Source: Streptomyces sp. Edi2 (GTDB taxonomy: Bacteria; Actinomycetota; Actinomycetes; Streptomycetales; Streptomycetaceae). From it: a stretch of 64,000 nt of DNA. The position numbers and the translations under genes are program-made. Below the pieces are notes generated by a model that did not search any database, was not told the origin of the DNA, and saw only the letters and a list, made by a program, of their open reading frames with translations. Of the stretch, positions 39,799 to 47,537 are shown piece by piece. Numbering within the stretch: position 1 is the first letter of the stretch; the number at the start of each line of letters is the position of its first letter. The stretch is taken from assembly GCF_040253635.1 (NCBI RefSeq), contig NZ_JBEJGX010000003.1, positions 6,349,501 to 6,413,500 of the forward strand, given 5' to 3'.

Positions 39799-40281
39799 AT
39801 GCAAAAGGAGATGCAGGAACAACTCTGCGCCCGCACCGCGTTCTACCGCCGCGAGCACCGATCGGTCTCGGGGGCGCGGCAGTTCGCCCGTACCGCCCTC
39901 CCCGACTGGGACCTGGACCACCTCGCGGACGATGTCCTGCTGTGTGTGAGCGAACTGGCCACCAACGCCCTGCTGCACGGCGTGCCGCCCGGCCGTGGGT
40001 ACCGGTTGTGCCTGTCGCTGGACGAGGGCGGGCTGCTGCGGGTCGAGGTGCACGACAGCGGTACCGGGGAGCCGCGATTGCCCGTGCCGCTGCCGTACGA
40101 CGGTGACGAGGACGAGGGCGAGTCCGGGCGGGGGTTGCTGTTGGTGTCCGCGCTCGCCGACGCGTGGGGCGTCGGCGAGCGCGTGCCGGGGAAGATCGTG
40201 TGGTGCGAGTTCCGCTGCTACGGCAAGAACTACGGCAAGAACTGCGCCACGGGCTACGGCAAGAACTACGGCAATCCGTGA
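39799..40281 (+). CDS. HATPase (RsbW-like anti-sigma/serine kinase) domain protein
   Basis: Single-domain protein of 160 aa of the HATPase_c_2 family. It shows ADDVLLCVSELATNALLHG (N box), LRVEVHDSGTGEP (G1 box) and ESGRGLLLVSALADAWGV (G2). Such proteins may act as anti-sigma kinases or in DUF397/XRE circuits. The C-terminus is odd: CYGKNYGKNCATGYGKNYGNP, encoded by 12-bp TACGGCAAGAAC repeats. That repeat runs 16 bp past the stop of the convergent chitinase gene, so the two genes overlap tail to tail. ATG 39799 is chosen; ATG 39811 is also possible. Confidence 0.88.
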   Translation: MQKEMQEQLCARTAFYRREHRSVSGARQFARTALPDWDLDHLADDVLLCVSELATNALLHGVPPGRGYRLCLSLDEGGLLRVEVHDSGTGEPRLPVPLPYDGDEDEGESGRGLLLVSALADAWGVGERVPGKIVWCEFRCYGKNYGKNCATGYGKNYGNP

Positions 40282-42014
40282 ACGTGCGGGCCGACCGCGT
40301 TCGACCAGGCGTTGCCGTTCGCCGCGTCCCAGTTGGTCGACCAGGTCATGGCGCCGCGGAGGCCGGGGTAGGTCCGGGCGGGCTTGAAGGAGCCGCAGGA
40401 GGTGCCCCGGGTGAGGCAGTCCAGGGCCGCGTTGACGACGGACGGGGCGACATAGCCGCTGCCCGCGCCCCGTGTGGAGGCGGGCAGGCCCAGACCCACC
40501 TGCGAGGGGTCGAGGCCGCCTTCGAGCTGGATGCAGGCCAGGGCGGTGAGGAAGTCGACGGTGCCCTGGGAGTAGACCTTGCCGTCGCAGCCGAGCATGG
40601 AACCGCTGTTGTAGTACTGCATGTTGACGACGGTGAGGATGTCCTTGACGTTCAGTGCGGTCCGGAAGTAGCCGCCCGAGGTGGACTGCATGTCGAGGGT
40701 CTGGGGAGCCATGGTGAGGACGAGGTTGCCGCCCGCCTTCTGGGAGAGCGAGCGCAGTGCCTGGCTCATGTAGGTGGGGTTGAGGCCGTTTTCGAGGTCG
40801 ATGTCGACGCCGTCGAAGCCGTACTGCTGCATGAGGGTGTAGAGGCTGGCGGCGAAGGTGGCCGCCGATGTGGCGTCGTTGACCGAGACGGCGCCCTTCT
40901 CGCCGCCGACGGAGAGGACCACCGACTTCCCTGCCGCCTGCTTGGCCTTGATGTCGGCCTTGAACTGGTCGACGGTGTAGCCGCCCAGGCCGGCCGAGTC
41001 GAGGGTGAAGGTGACGGCGCCGGGTGTGGTGGTGGCGTCGGCGAAGGCGACCGCGATGATGTCGTACTGGCCGGGGATTTCGCTGATCTTCTGGACGGTG
41101 GCGCCGTTGTTGAAGTTCTGCCAGTAGCCGGTGACCGCGTGCTTCGGAACGGCGGGGGTGCCGCCGCTTCCCGAGGGGGCGGTGGTGGCCGTGATCTGCG
41201 CCGAACGGGCCGATTCTCCGGCGGCGTTGGTGGCCGACACCTGGAAGCGGTAGGAGGTGGCGGGGGACAGGCCCAAGACCGTCGCCGAGGTGCCGTGCAC
41301 CGCTTCGTATGGGGTGCCGTCGCGGTAGACGGTGTAGCCGGTGGCGCCGGGGACCTGGTTCCAGGACAGGGTCACGGAGGACGGGGTCACCGCGTGGGCG
41401 GTGAGGCCGCCGGGGGTGGCCGGGGCCTCCGGTCCGGGGTCGGTGCCGCCCCCGCCGTCGGGTCCGAGCACGCTGAAGTCATCGGCGAGGTAGGCGGGTT
41501 GGCCGTACCAGCCATGGGTGTAGACGGTGACGGAGGTCGTTGTGGGGCCCGTGGTGAAGGAGGTGCTGAGCTGCTGCCAGTCGGTGGCGGACGGGGTCCA
41601 GGTGGAGACGTCCGTGGTGCCGGTGCCGGAGGCGCCCAGGTAGACGTAGGAGCCCTGGACGTATGCGCTGAGGCGGTAGGCCGAGCCGGGCTTGACGGCG
41701 ACGGTCTGGGAGCAGGTGGCGTTGTCGGAGGTGGTGGGAGTTGCCTTGAGGGCGCCGGTGCCGCTGTGGACGGGGGAGCCGACGGTGCTGCCGCTGTCTG
41801 CCGAGCAGGTCCAGTTGCTCAGGCCGGACTCGTAGCCGGCGTTCCTGGCGGCGTTGACCTCGGCGGCGGCGGCCGAGGCGGAACCCGAGAGGGTGGCCGC
41901 CGCGGTGGCGAGGGCCGTCAGTGCCGCGGCGAGGAGGCGTCTGTGGCGGGCAGGGCGGGTGTGGTGGGTGTGGCGGATGTGTCGGGTGTGGCGGGCATGT
42001 GCCGTACGAGGCAT
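40266..42014 (-). CDS. Secreted GH18 chitinase with carbohydrate-binding and FnIII domains
   Basis: Extracellular chitinase of 582 aa. A long His/Arg-rich signal peptide (HTRHIRHTHHTRPARHRRLL...) is followed by a carbohydrate-binding beta domain (about 50-180, NAGYESGLSNWTCSADSGS), an FnIII domain (about 200-285, PGGLTAHAVTPSSVTLSWNQVPGATGYTVYRDG) and a GH18 barrel from VTGYWQNFNNG. The catalytic DxxDxDxE motif is Asp401, Asp404, Asp406 and Glu408 in FDGVDIDLE. GGAGACAGCC precedes ATG 42014. The promoter carries a DasR-type site, as in known chitin regulon genes. Its last codons lie in the repeat tail of the opposite gene. Confidence 0.95.
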   Translation of the reverse strand: MPRTAHARHTRHIRHTHHTRPARHRRLLAAALTALATAAATLSGSASAAAAEVNAARNAGYESGLSNWTCSADSGSTVGSPVHSGTGALKATPTTSDNATCSQTVAVKPGSAYRLSAYVQGSYVYLGASGTGTTDVSTWTPSATDWQQLSTSFTTGPTTTSVTVYTHGWYGQPAYLADDFSVLGPDGGGGTDPGPEAPATPGGLTAHAVTPSSVTLSWNQVPGATGYTVYRDGTPYEAVHGTSATVLGLSPATSYRFQVSATNAAGESARSAQITATTAPSGSGGTPAVPKHAVTGYWQNFNNGATVQKISEIPGQYDIIAVAFADATTTPGAVTFTLDSAGLGGYTVDQFKADIKAKQAAGKSVVLSVGGEKGAVSVNDATSAATFAASLYTLMQQYGFDGVDIDLENGLNPTYMSQALRSLSQKAGGNLVLTMAPQTLDMQSTSGGYFRTALNVKDILTVVNMQYYNSGSMLGCDGKVYSQGTVDFLTALACIQLEGGLDPSQVGLGLPASTRGAGSGYVAPSVVNAALDCLTRGTSCGSFKPARTYPGLRGAMTWSTNWDAANGNAWSNAVGPHVHGLP

Positions 42015-42085
42015 GGCTGTCTCCGGTGTCGAGGGGGGAACACGGGGAGAACTGCAGCAAGACGGTGGCCACCGCTCCTGGGCAC

Positions 42086-42114
42086 AGAATGGTTCAGACC
42101 AATAGGGCGGTCAA
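42086..42114 (-). promoter_or_regulatory. Chitinase promoter with DasR-type operator
   Basis: On the minus strand TTGACC (42114-42109), 17 bp and CATTCT (42091-42086) form a promoter. Between them ATTGGTCTGAACCATT (42103-42088) agrees at 12 of 16 positions with the DasR site ACTGGTCTAGACCACT, including both TGGTCT and ACCA half-sites. Repressor binding would block RNA polymerase until chitin-derived aminosugars accumulate. Confidence 0.8.
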
Positions 42115-42216
42115 GAGGTCTGGCGCAACGGGGACTTGGGGGCGTGTGCGCGACGGCGTGGGTACGGGGGCCACCGGGAACGCCCGGATCGCCGGGTCCG
42201 CCGGGTCTGCCCGGGG

Positions 42217-43284
42217 TCACAGGGGCGGTGCGCCCTGCGGTGCCCCCTGCGGCGTGCCCGCGGCCGGTTGCGAGGCCGGGGGCGCCTCCGGGGTCCCGCC
42301 CTCCGGTCGACCCACCGGCTCGCCCTCCGTCGTGGCTGTTGCGTCCGCCATATCTGCCATGTCCGCCGTGGCCGCCGGCGCCGTGGCCTGCCGGCCCCAG
42401 GTCGTACCGACGAGGATCAGGACCGCCCCGGCGGCGCCGAGCAGGCCGGGCCGGTCCCCGCCTGCGGCGACACCGATCACGGCTGCCCAGAGCGGCTCGG
42501 TGCCCAGCAGCAGGCTCACGCGGGACGGTGAGGTGCGGCGCACCGCCCACATCTGCACGAAGAAGGCGAAGAGCGTGCACATCAGCGCCAGATGGAGGAG
42601 CGAGGCCCACTGCTGGGGGGAGTACGCGGCCGCGACCGCCACCGGTGAAACGCCGGTGAAGAGTGACGCGAGCGCGAAGACGGCGATGGCGCCGGTGAAC
42701 TGGACGACCGTGAGCGCCCCGGAGTCGGTCGAACGGATCGACGTCATACGGCCCATGGCCATGACGTACACGGTGCGGGCGACCGCCGCGAGCAGCATCA
42801 GGAGATCGCCGGACGACGGGGCGGTGAACCCCGACCCCTGGGTCAGCAGGGCCACACCGGTCACGGACAGCGCCGCCGCGCCGAGGAACGCCCCGGTGGG
42901 GCGGGTGCGGGTCGCCACGGCCTCCGCGAGCGGAGTGAAGATCATGGTCAGGCTGATGATGAGGCCCGCGTTGGTCGCCGAGGTGTGCACCACCCCGAAC
43001 GTCTCCACTACCAGGACGCCGGACAGGAGCATGCCGAGGACCACACCCGCGCCGGTCTCCCGGGCGCTCAGCCGGGTGATCCCGCGGCCCGCGACCACCG
43101 CCATCACCGCAGCGGCCACCACGAACCGCAGCAGGAGCAGGGCGACGACCGTGGTTGCGGTGGCCAGCTCCTTGGCGGCCAGATAGCTGGAACCCCAGAC
43201 GACGGCTACCAGGACGACCGGCAGATCGATGAGCCAGAGGGGCCGGTTGCCGGGGCGGGCGGTGCCGGAGGTCAGGGTGGTCAT
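42217..43284 (-). CDS. EamA/DMT-family transporter, possible lasso peptide exporter
   Basis: Membrane transporter of about 355 aa with ten predicted helices and two EamA repeats (PVVLVAVVWGSSYLAAKELATATTVVALLLLRFVVAAAV and SSGDLLMLLAAVARTVYVMAMGR...). A disordered Ala/Pro/Gly tail follows (GEPVGRPEGGTPEAPPASQP and repeats). ATG 43284 is chosen; an upstream ATG at 43383 with GGGAAG would add 33 unconserved residues. It lies downstream of the ResE-like gene on the same strand, and since no ABC exporter is found in the lasso cluster it is the best export candidate. That role is inference. Confidence 0.85.
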   Translation of the reverse strand: MTTLTSGTARPGNRPLWLIDLPVVLVAVVWGSSYLAAKELATATTVVALLLLRFVVAAAVMAVVAGRGITRLSARETGAGVVLGMLLSGVLVVETFGVVHTSATNAGLIISLTMIFTPLAEAVATRTRPTGAFLGAAALSVTGVALLTQGSGFTAPSSGDLLMLLAAVARTVYVMAMGRMTSIRSTDSGALTVVQFTGAIAVFALASLFTGVSPVAVAAAYSPQQWASLLHLALMCTLFAFFVQMWAVRRTSPSRVSLLLGTEPLWAAVIGVAAGGDRPGLLGAAGAVLILVGTTWGRQATAPAATADMADMADATATTEGEPVGRPEGGTPEAPPASQPAAGTPQGAPQGAPPL

Positions 43285-43513
43285 GGTGCTGGAAGTCCTT
43301 GTCCGACGAGGGCGGCCGTGCGGCTCTGCGAGTGCGGCCGTGCGGCGGGGGAGGCCGCCGGGTCCCGGAGGGGAGGCCGACATGATCTTCCCAGGGGAGT
43401 GCGCCCGCTGGGAACAGCCGTCGCGCGCCGGAACCGGCCACCTCCGCCCCCGGCGGCGCCGCGGTCCGTCCCCGGGCAGGGCACCGTGCGACCGTCACAG
43501 GTCCCGGGATGCG

Positions 43514-44146
43514 CTACGGCCGCTTCGGCAGGCGCTCCCGCGCCCACAGTTTCACGTCTTTCCACTCGCGCGAGCGCTGCCCGAAAACGTCCCGCCCGTC
43601 GTCCGCCGCGACCGCCACCGTGTCGGCGAGGTCCGGGGTCCGGCTCAGGAAGAGCGGATCGCGGGCCCGTACGACGAACCGTACGACCAGGAAGGAGACC
43701 GGTGGCTCGGGGACGATGCGGCCGCGGTGGTCGGCGACCTGCTCGCCCACCGGAAACTTGCCGAACATGACGCCGACCGGGGCGTACAGGTTCTTCAGGG
43801 CCCAGTGCGGCCACGCCAGCACCTCCCGTCCGGCGCCGCGGACCGCGATGTTCTCGCACACCAGCGCACCGTGCCGGCGGTTCGCCTGCGTCCGGATCCA
43901 CTCCGCGCTGCGTACTCCCGCCTCGAACACGGCCTCCTCGACCTCCGGCACGCCCCCGGCCGCCTCGTACACCGTCCAGTTCGTCAGCCCGCCCTCTACG
44001 GACGGTGCGAGGTACGGGCAGTGGGCGGACATCGCCTGCACGTACTCCGTGACGTGCACCGTCGTGGGACCGGTGGTGCGGCTTTCGACGAGGCGCAGCG
44101 CCCCGGCGGCGGAGGGGAGGGCCCCGTCGGGGCGCACGGCGGTCAT
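43514..44146 (-). CDS. resE: ResE-like protein of the RES-701-type lasso cluster, unknown fold
   Basis: Protein of 210 aa without a domain I recognise. The start overlaps the stop of the B2 gene (44143-44146), so it is translated with the lasso maturation genes. Notable segments are HCPYLAPSVEGGLTNWTVYE (42-61), VCENI (96-100), EVLAWPHWALKNLYAPVGVMFGK (108-130) and VVRFVVRARDPLFLSRTPDLA (154-174). As I recall, the published RES-701-3/-4 cluster of Streptomyces caniferus contains ResE, a protein lacking known domains that was proposed to 7-hydroxylate the C-terminal Trp. Gene position and core peptide here fit that. The symbol rests on context, not alignment. Confidence 0.72.
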   Translation of the reverse strand: MTAVRPDGALPSAAGALRLVESRTTGPTTVHVTEYVQAMSAHCPYLAPSVEGGLTNWTVYEAAGGVPEVEEAVFEAGVRSAEWIRTQANRRHGALVCENIAVRGAGREVLAWPHWALKNLYAPVGVMFGKFPVGEQVADHRGRIVPEPPVSFLVVRFVVRARDPLFLSRTPDLADTVAVAADDGRDVFGQRSREWKDVKLWARERLPKRP

Positions 44147-44595
44147 CGGGCGGCCACCTCCTGTGGATCCCCGGCGCCCCCGGCACGGGGCGGGACGGTC
44201 AGCAGCGGCTTGTAGTAACCCTGCGGATGCGGCTCGCCGATCAACTGGCCGTCGGCCTCGACCCAGGCGTGAGCGGCGAAGGGGTGCGTACGGACGCCGG
44301 TGCACCAGGTAGGCCAGACGCCGCGGGCCCGGCACAGCAGCGCGGTGGCGATCGAGCGCTGCAGGCAGTTCTGTCCCGCACAGCGCAGGCTCACGGACAC
44401 CACCTGGTCGCGCGCGGTTCGGGCCTGCCGGGCGCCGGCCGGAGACGCCCCGCGGCGCGCGCATTCGAGCACGGTGCGCAGCCGGGCGGGCTTGAGGCGG
44501 GCGAGCGGACGGGCCGCGCCGACGGCGAGCAACGGCAGGAGGCGGCGGCGCAGGGGAAGCCGGGGCCGCTCGGCCAGTGTCATGGACTGGCTCAT
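44143..44595 (-). CDS. resB2: Lasso peptide leader peptidase B2 (transglutaminase-like)
   Basis: Cysteine protease of 150 aa that removes the leader from the precursor. The catalytic triad is visible: Cys77 in GQNCLQRSIATALL, His109 in HPFAAHAWVE and Asp115 in EADGQ, the set found in McjB C-terminal and split B2 proteins. ATG 44595 overlaps the B1 stop (44592-44595) and its own stop overlaps resE, so all are coupled. Symbol follows the RES-701 cluster by analogy. Confidence 0.93.
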   Translation of the reverse strand: MSQSMTLAERPRLPLRRRLLPLLAVGAARPLARLKPARLRTVLECARRGASPAGARQARTARDQVVSVSLRCAGQNCLQRSIATALLCRARGVWPTWCTGVRTHPFAAHAWVEADGQLIGEPHPQGYYKPLLTVPPRAGGAGDPQEVAAR

Positions 44596-44846
44596 GGGGC
44601 CACCGTGAGTCCGGCGGCGCGCAGTTGGCGGATCACGGCGCCGACATCGTCCGCGGCCCGCTGCGGGTCGACGCCGTAGGAGGCGGCGAGGCCGGCGGCG
44701 ATGGTCTCGGGGGTGTCGCCGTCCAGCAGACGGTGCAGTACGCGGCTGCCGGTGAGGTTGAGCTGCCAGTAGCGGCCGGTGCGTTGGTGCAGCAGTACCG
44801 TGCCGTCGTCGGTGTCCGTCATGGAGACGTCGGAGTGGAGCCGCAT
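44592..44846 (-). CDS. resB1: Lasso peptide B1 protein (PqqD-like RiPP recognition element)
   Basis: Protein of 84 aa with the PqqD-like winged-helix RRE fold that binds the leader and presents it to B2 and C. Sequence: DDGTVLLHQRTGRYWQLNLTGSRVLHRLLDGDTPETIAAGLAASYGV, then AADDVGAVIRQLRAAGLTV. It starts 6 bp after the cyclase stop, a spacing that suggests coupling, and its stop overlaps B2. An internal Met at residue 9 is a second possible start. Confidence 0.93.
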   Translation of the reverse strand: MRLHSDVSMTDTDDGTVLLHQRTGRYWQLNLTGSRVLHRLLDGDTPETIAAGLAASYGVDPQRAADDVGAVIRQLRAAGLTVAP

Positions 44847-44851
44847 ACGGG

Positions 44852-46783
44852 TCAGACCTTCCGTGGGGCGGTGCCGTCACTGTGCGGGGTGGCGTTGCTG
44901 TGCGGGGTGGCAGTGCTATGAGGGGTGGCAGTGCTGTGAGGGATCGCGTGGGGGTGCGGAGTGGTGCCGTGGCGTCCGGCGGTGGTGCGCGGCCGGGTTT
45001 CGGCGGTGCGCAGCCAGGTTTCGCAGCCGAGCAGGTTCTCCAGCGCCTGGGGCATCGTGTTGTCCGGCTGGGGGAGGGTCAGCCGCCGGCGGAGTTCCCC
45101 GGGGTCGATCAGGCCGCGGGCCGCCAGCTCGGAGTCGGCGAACACCTCCAGGATGGCGGGCAGGTTGCGGCGCAGGCCCCTTCTGATGTCCTCGCCGAAC
45201 TCGCCCTTGGTGGACCGGGCCCGGATCCGGTCGGGCACGATGTCCCGCATCGCGGCGGCCAGCAGGGGCTTGTACCGCCACGGTCCGGCGTGTTCATGGG
45301 CCGGTACGCGCAGCACGGCGTCGAGCACGGTGTCGTCCAGGTAGGGCATGTCCAGCTCCACCCCGGACTCGGCGTACAACCGCGCCAGCAGCCGGTAGCC
45401 GAAGGTGTTCGAGCGGACCACCATGAGCATCGTGTGGGTGGCGAGGTCGTCGGCCAGGGGCTGCGCCTCATCGGCGGTGCGCTGCAGGGCCGCGCGGGCC
45501 AGTTCGATGCCCTCGGCGGTCATCCAGGGCGCCGCCCGCACGGCCCCCAGCCCCCAGCCCAGCGTCGGGCGCCGCACGGGCGGCCGGGGTGCGGTCAGCA
45601 GGCCGGCCTGGGCCTGCCACCACGAGGCGCAGGTACCGGGGTTCGCGATATCGGCGAGGGTGGCCTTCAGCGGCCAGCGGGTCAGTGCGCAGTACGCCCG
45701 GACGTGCTTCAGCGCGGTCAGCGGATGACGGCGCAGCAACGTGTGCAGATAGCTGGGCATGGGGGAGAACAGCTCGTCGCCGCCGTGTCCCGCCAGGTGG
45801 CGGCGGGAGCCGCGGTCGGCGAGCAACCGGGCACCCCGGCGGATCCGGGCCGTCGCACGCGTCAGCGAGAGGGGTTCCTCGGCACCGGCCGCGACGTCGG
45901 GGTCGGCGAAGATCTCGGGGAGTTCGTGCTGCGGAACGACCAGGTGCTCGGCGCGGTCGAGCAGCCCTGCCGCCAGCCCCGCGTAGGCCGCGTCGTCGTT
46001 GCCCGCCTCGGCTTCGCCCCAGCGGAAGGTCAGCAGCTCCGGGGTGCTGCGGGCCGCCAGGAAGCTCAGGGAGGTGGAATCCAGCCCGCCGGAGAGGTCG
46101 GCGCTCAACCGGCCCCCGGGAGGCGGTCTTTGCTCCAGTACGGCCGACAGAGTGTCCCGTACCGCCCTCGCCCCGTCCTCGAACGACCGGTCCTGCACGG
46201 GCGGTTGCCACCACCGCACCTCCCGGTCCCGGTCGCCGTCCCACCGCAGGAAGGTGTCCGGGGAGAGGGTGTGGATGCCCGACCAGGCACTGCGCGCGTT
46301 GGCCGGGAAGGGCACCTGGAGGCCGCAGGCCACGCGCAGGGCCAGCGCTTCCTCGTCCACCGTGCTCCCGGTCACCGCCGCGAGCAGATCGGACCGGTCG
46401 GCGGCGATGCGGACCCCGTTCACCCGGGTGTGGAAGACGCGGCGCAGCCCGGAGAGGCTGCCCTGGAACCGGACCGCCCCGTCCACCGAGGCCACGAGGT
46501 GGCAGGAGCCCAGCAACGAGGGCACGACGCGGTCCACGTCAGGGAGCCGGGTGAGGCCGGCGGCCAGCCGCGCCAGCCGGTCGGCGGAGACCGGGGAGGG
46601 GCCGATCACGGCGAGCCGCGCCGGGCCCGCCGAGGCCACCCTCACCTGATCGCGGGTCCAGCGGCCGACCAGCCACGGTCGCCCGGAGGCGTGGGGGATC
46701 ACCTGGGCGCCGGCGAACGGTAAGCGCGCCCGGACCTCCGCCCCGTCGGCGGTGTCGGGCAGGACCACGAACCCCGCACTCAT
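44852..46783 (-). CDS. resC: Lasso peptide cyclase (asparagine synthetase-like)
   Basis: ATP-dependent macrolactam synthetase of 643 aa that adenylates the Asp9 side chain of the core and closes the ring with Gly1. The N-terminal glutaminase-like half is degenerate, without Cys2. The PP-loop SGGLDSTS is at residues 231-238, with HLAGHGGDELFSP and PYLDDTVLDAVLRVP downstream. ATG 46783 follows GGGAGGGCACCAAGG. The C-terminus is a tandem hexapeptide tail (PHSTAT-type, four to five copies, DNA 44880-44960). A hairpin at 46889-46913 separates it from the precursor gene. Confidence 0.94.
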   Translation of the reverse strand: MSAGFVVLPDTADGAEVRARLPFAGAQVIPHASGRPWLVGRWTRDQVRVASAGPARLAVIGPSPVSADRLARLAAGLTRLPDVDRVVPSLLGSCHLVASVDGAVRFQGSLSGLRRVFHTRVNGVRIAADRSDLLAAVTGSTVDEEALALRVACGLQVPFPANARSAWSGIHTLSPDTFLRWDGDRDREVRWWQPPVQDRSFEDGARAVRDTLSAVLEQRPPPGGRLSADLSGGLDSTSLSFLAARSTPELLTFRWGEAEAGNDDAAYAGLAAGLLDRAEHLVVPQHELPEIFADPDVAAGAEEPLSLTRATARIRRGARLLADRGSRRHLAGHGGDELFSPMPSYLHTLLRRHPLTALKHVRAYCALTRWPLKATLADIANPGTCASWWQAQAGLLTAPRPPVRRPTLGWGLGAVRAAPWMTAEGIELARAALQRTADEAQPLADDLATHTMLMVVRSNTFGYRLLARLYAESGVELDMPYLDDTVLDAVLRVPAHEHAGPWRYKPLLAAAMRDIVPDRIRARSTKGEFGEDIRRGLRRNLPAILEVFADSELAARGLIDPGELRRRLTLPQPDNTMPQALENLLGCETWLRTAETRPRTTAGRHGTTPHPHAIPHSTATPHSTATPHSNATPHSDGTAPRKV

Positions 46784-46888
46784 CCTTGGTGCCCTCCCCC
46801 GTCGTTCCCCTGTCGTACCCCGCGGTCCGGCCGGCCGCGGAGCGCGCCGGCGGGCCGTACGGCATGCGTCCGGATGCCGCGGCGGTCC

Positions 46889-46913
46889 GGCGCCGTCATG
46901 AATGACCGGCGCC
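46889..46913 (-). terminator. Attenuating hairpin between precursor and cyclase genes
   Basis: GGCGCC-GTCAT (46889-46899) pairs with ATGAC-c-GGCGCC (46902-46913), an 11-bp stem with one bulge, in the 219-bp gap after the precursor gene. It would reduce read-through into resC, so precursor mRNA outweighs enzyme mRNA. Confidence 0.6.
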
Positions 46914-47002
46914 GCCATGAAATGAAGGAAGAAGGAGACCGGCTCCGCGCGGGCGGACCCGGCTCCCCCGTCGTCGCGTCGGCGGAATTGCGGCCGGACG
47001 GT

Positions 47003-47143
47003 TTACCAGTAGTAGTTGAAGAACCAGTCGGGCGACGTGCCGTGCCAGTTGCCCAGCGTGTCCTCGGTGAATTCGCCGACCTCGACCAGCATCGGCGGGA
47101 TGTACTCCGTGGGGGCTTGCGCCTGCTCAGCGTGCTCGTTCAT
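47003..47143 (-). CDS. resA: Class II lasso peptide precursor, RES-701-3/-4 type
   Basis: Precursor of 46 aa. The leader is 30 residues with the YxxP recognition motif (Tyr14 in EYIPPMLVEVGE) and the usual Thr at -2 (DTL before the core). The core is GNWHGTSPDWFFNYYW: Gly1 and Asp9 define a nine-membered ring and the tail has four bulky aromatic residues. I recall RES-701-1 as the same with Ala7, and RES-701-3/-4 with Ser7, the -4 form carrying 7-hydroxy-Trp16. GGAGG lies 6 nt before ATG 47143. No cysteines, hence class II. Confidence 0.95.
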   Translation of the reverse strand: MNEHAEQAQAPTEYIPPMLVEVGEFTEDTLGNWHGTSPDWFFNYYW

Positions 47144-47182
47144 GGCAACCTCCGCTACCAGCAGTGAGTGACACGGACTTAC

Positions 47183-47201
47183 GGTGCCGGAATTTAGCAC
47201 C
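47183..47201 (-). promoter_or_regulatory. Putative lasso promoter nested in an inverted repeat
   Basis: GGTGC (47183-47187) and GCACC (47197-47201) flank TAAATT on the minus strand (47196-47191), the best -10 match upstream of the precursor. The -35 is weak, which fits dependence on an activator. The rest of 47144-47537 shows no gene. Confidence 0.45.
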
Positions 47202-47458
47202 GGGCGGGCACCGGGAATATGACCTGTACCGCATAAGTCGGCCAGCGGAATGCCGGGAGTTCACGAGATTGTCAGGTCTCCGTGGGTGTCGCCGGGAAAA
47301 CGGACGGCCGAAAAAAGTTGCCGCGTGCGCCGTCCGCTCCCCGGGCGCACGCGGCGGCTGCGCAGGGGCACCGCGCGGGCTCTACGGCGCGGGCGCCCGG
47401 CCTTCGCCTTTCCCCAAGTCGTCGACTCCGCTGTCTGTTGCCCGTCGCGGCCCTCCGC

Positions 47459-47464
47459 TAGCGT
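47459..47464 (+). promoter_or_regulatory. Possible -10 TAGCGT of the phospholipase gene
   Basis: TAGCGT follows TTGCCC (47438-47443) at a 15-bp spacing, about 75 bp before GTG 47538. No clear PHO box was found, although this family is often phosphate-regulated. Confidence 0.35.
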
Positions 47465-47537
47465 CCCGGGCGCCCCTCGCCATGGGTCGGGCGCAGACCG
47501 ACGACGGGCTGAGGGATCGTCGACTGGGAGGTCGGGC

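Noticed and set aside
43284..43383. Upstream ATG extension of the EamA transporter
   Set aside because: The 33 added residues are Pro/Arg-rich and do not fit the family N-terminus, although GGGAAG precedes that ATG; kept as an alternative start only.
47255..47290. Possible PHO box upstream of the phospholipase C gene
   Set aside because: Only one GTTCAC-like half is present; the 11-bp direct-repeat structure of PhoP sites is not convincing.
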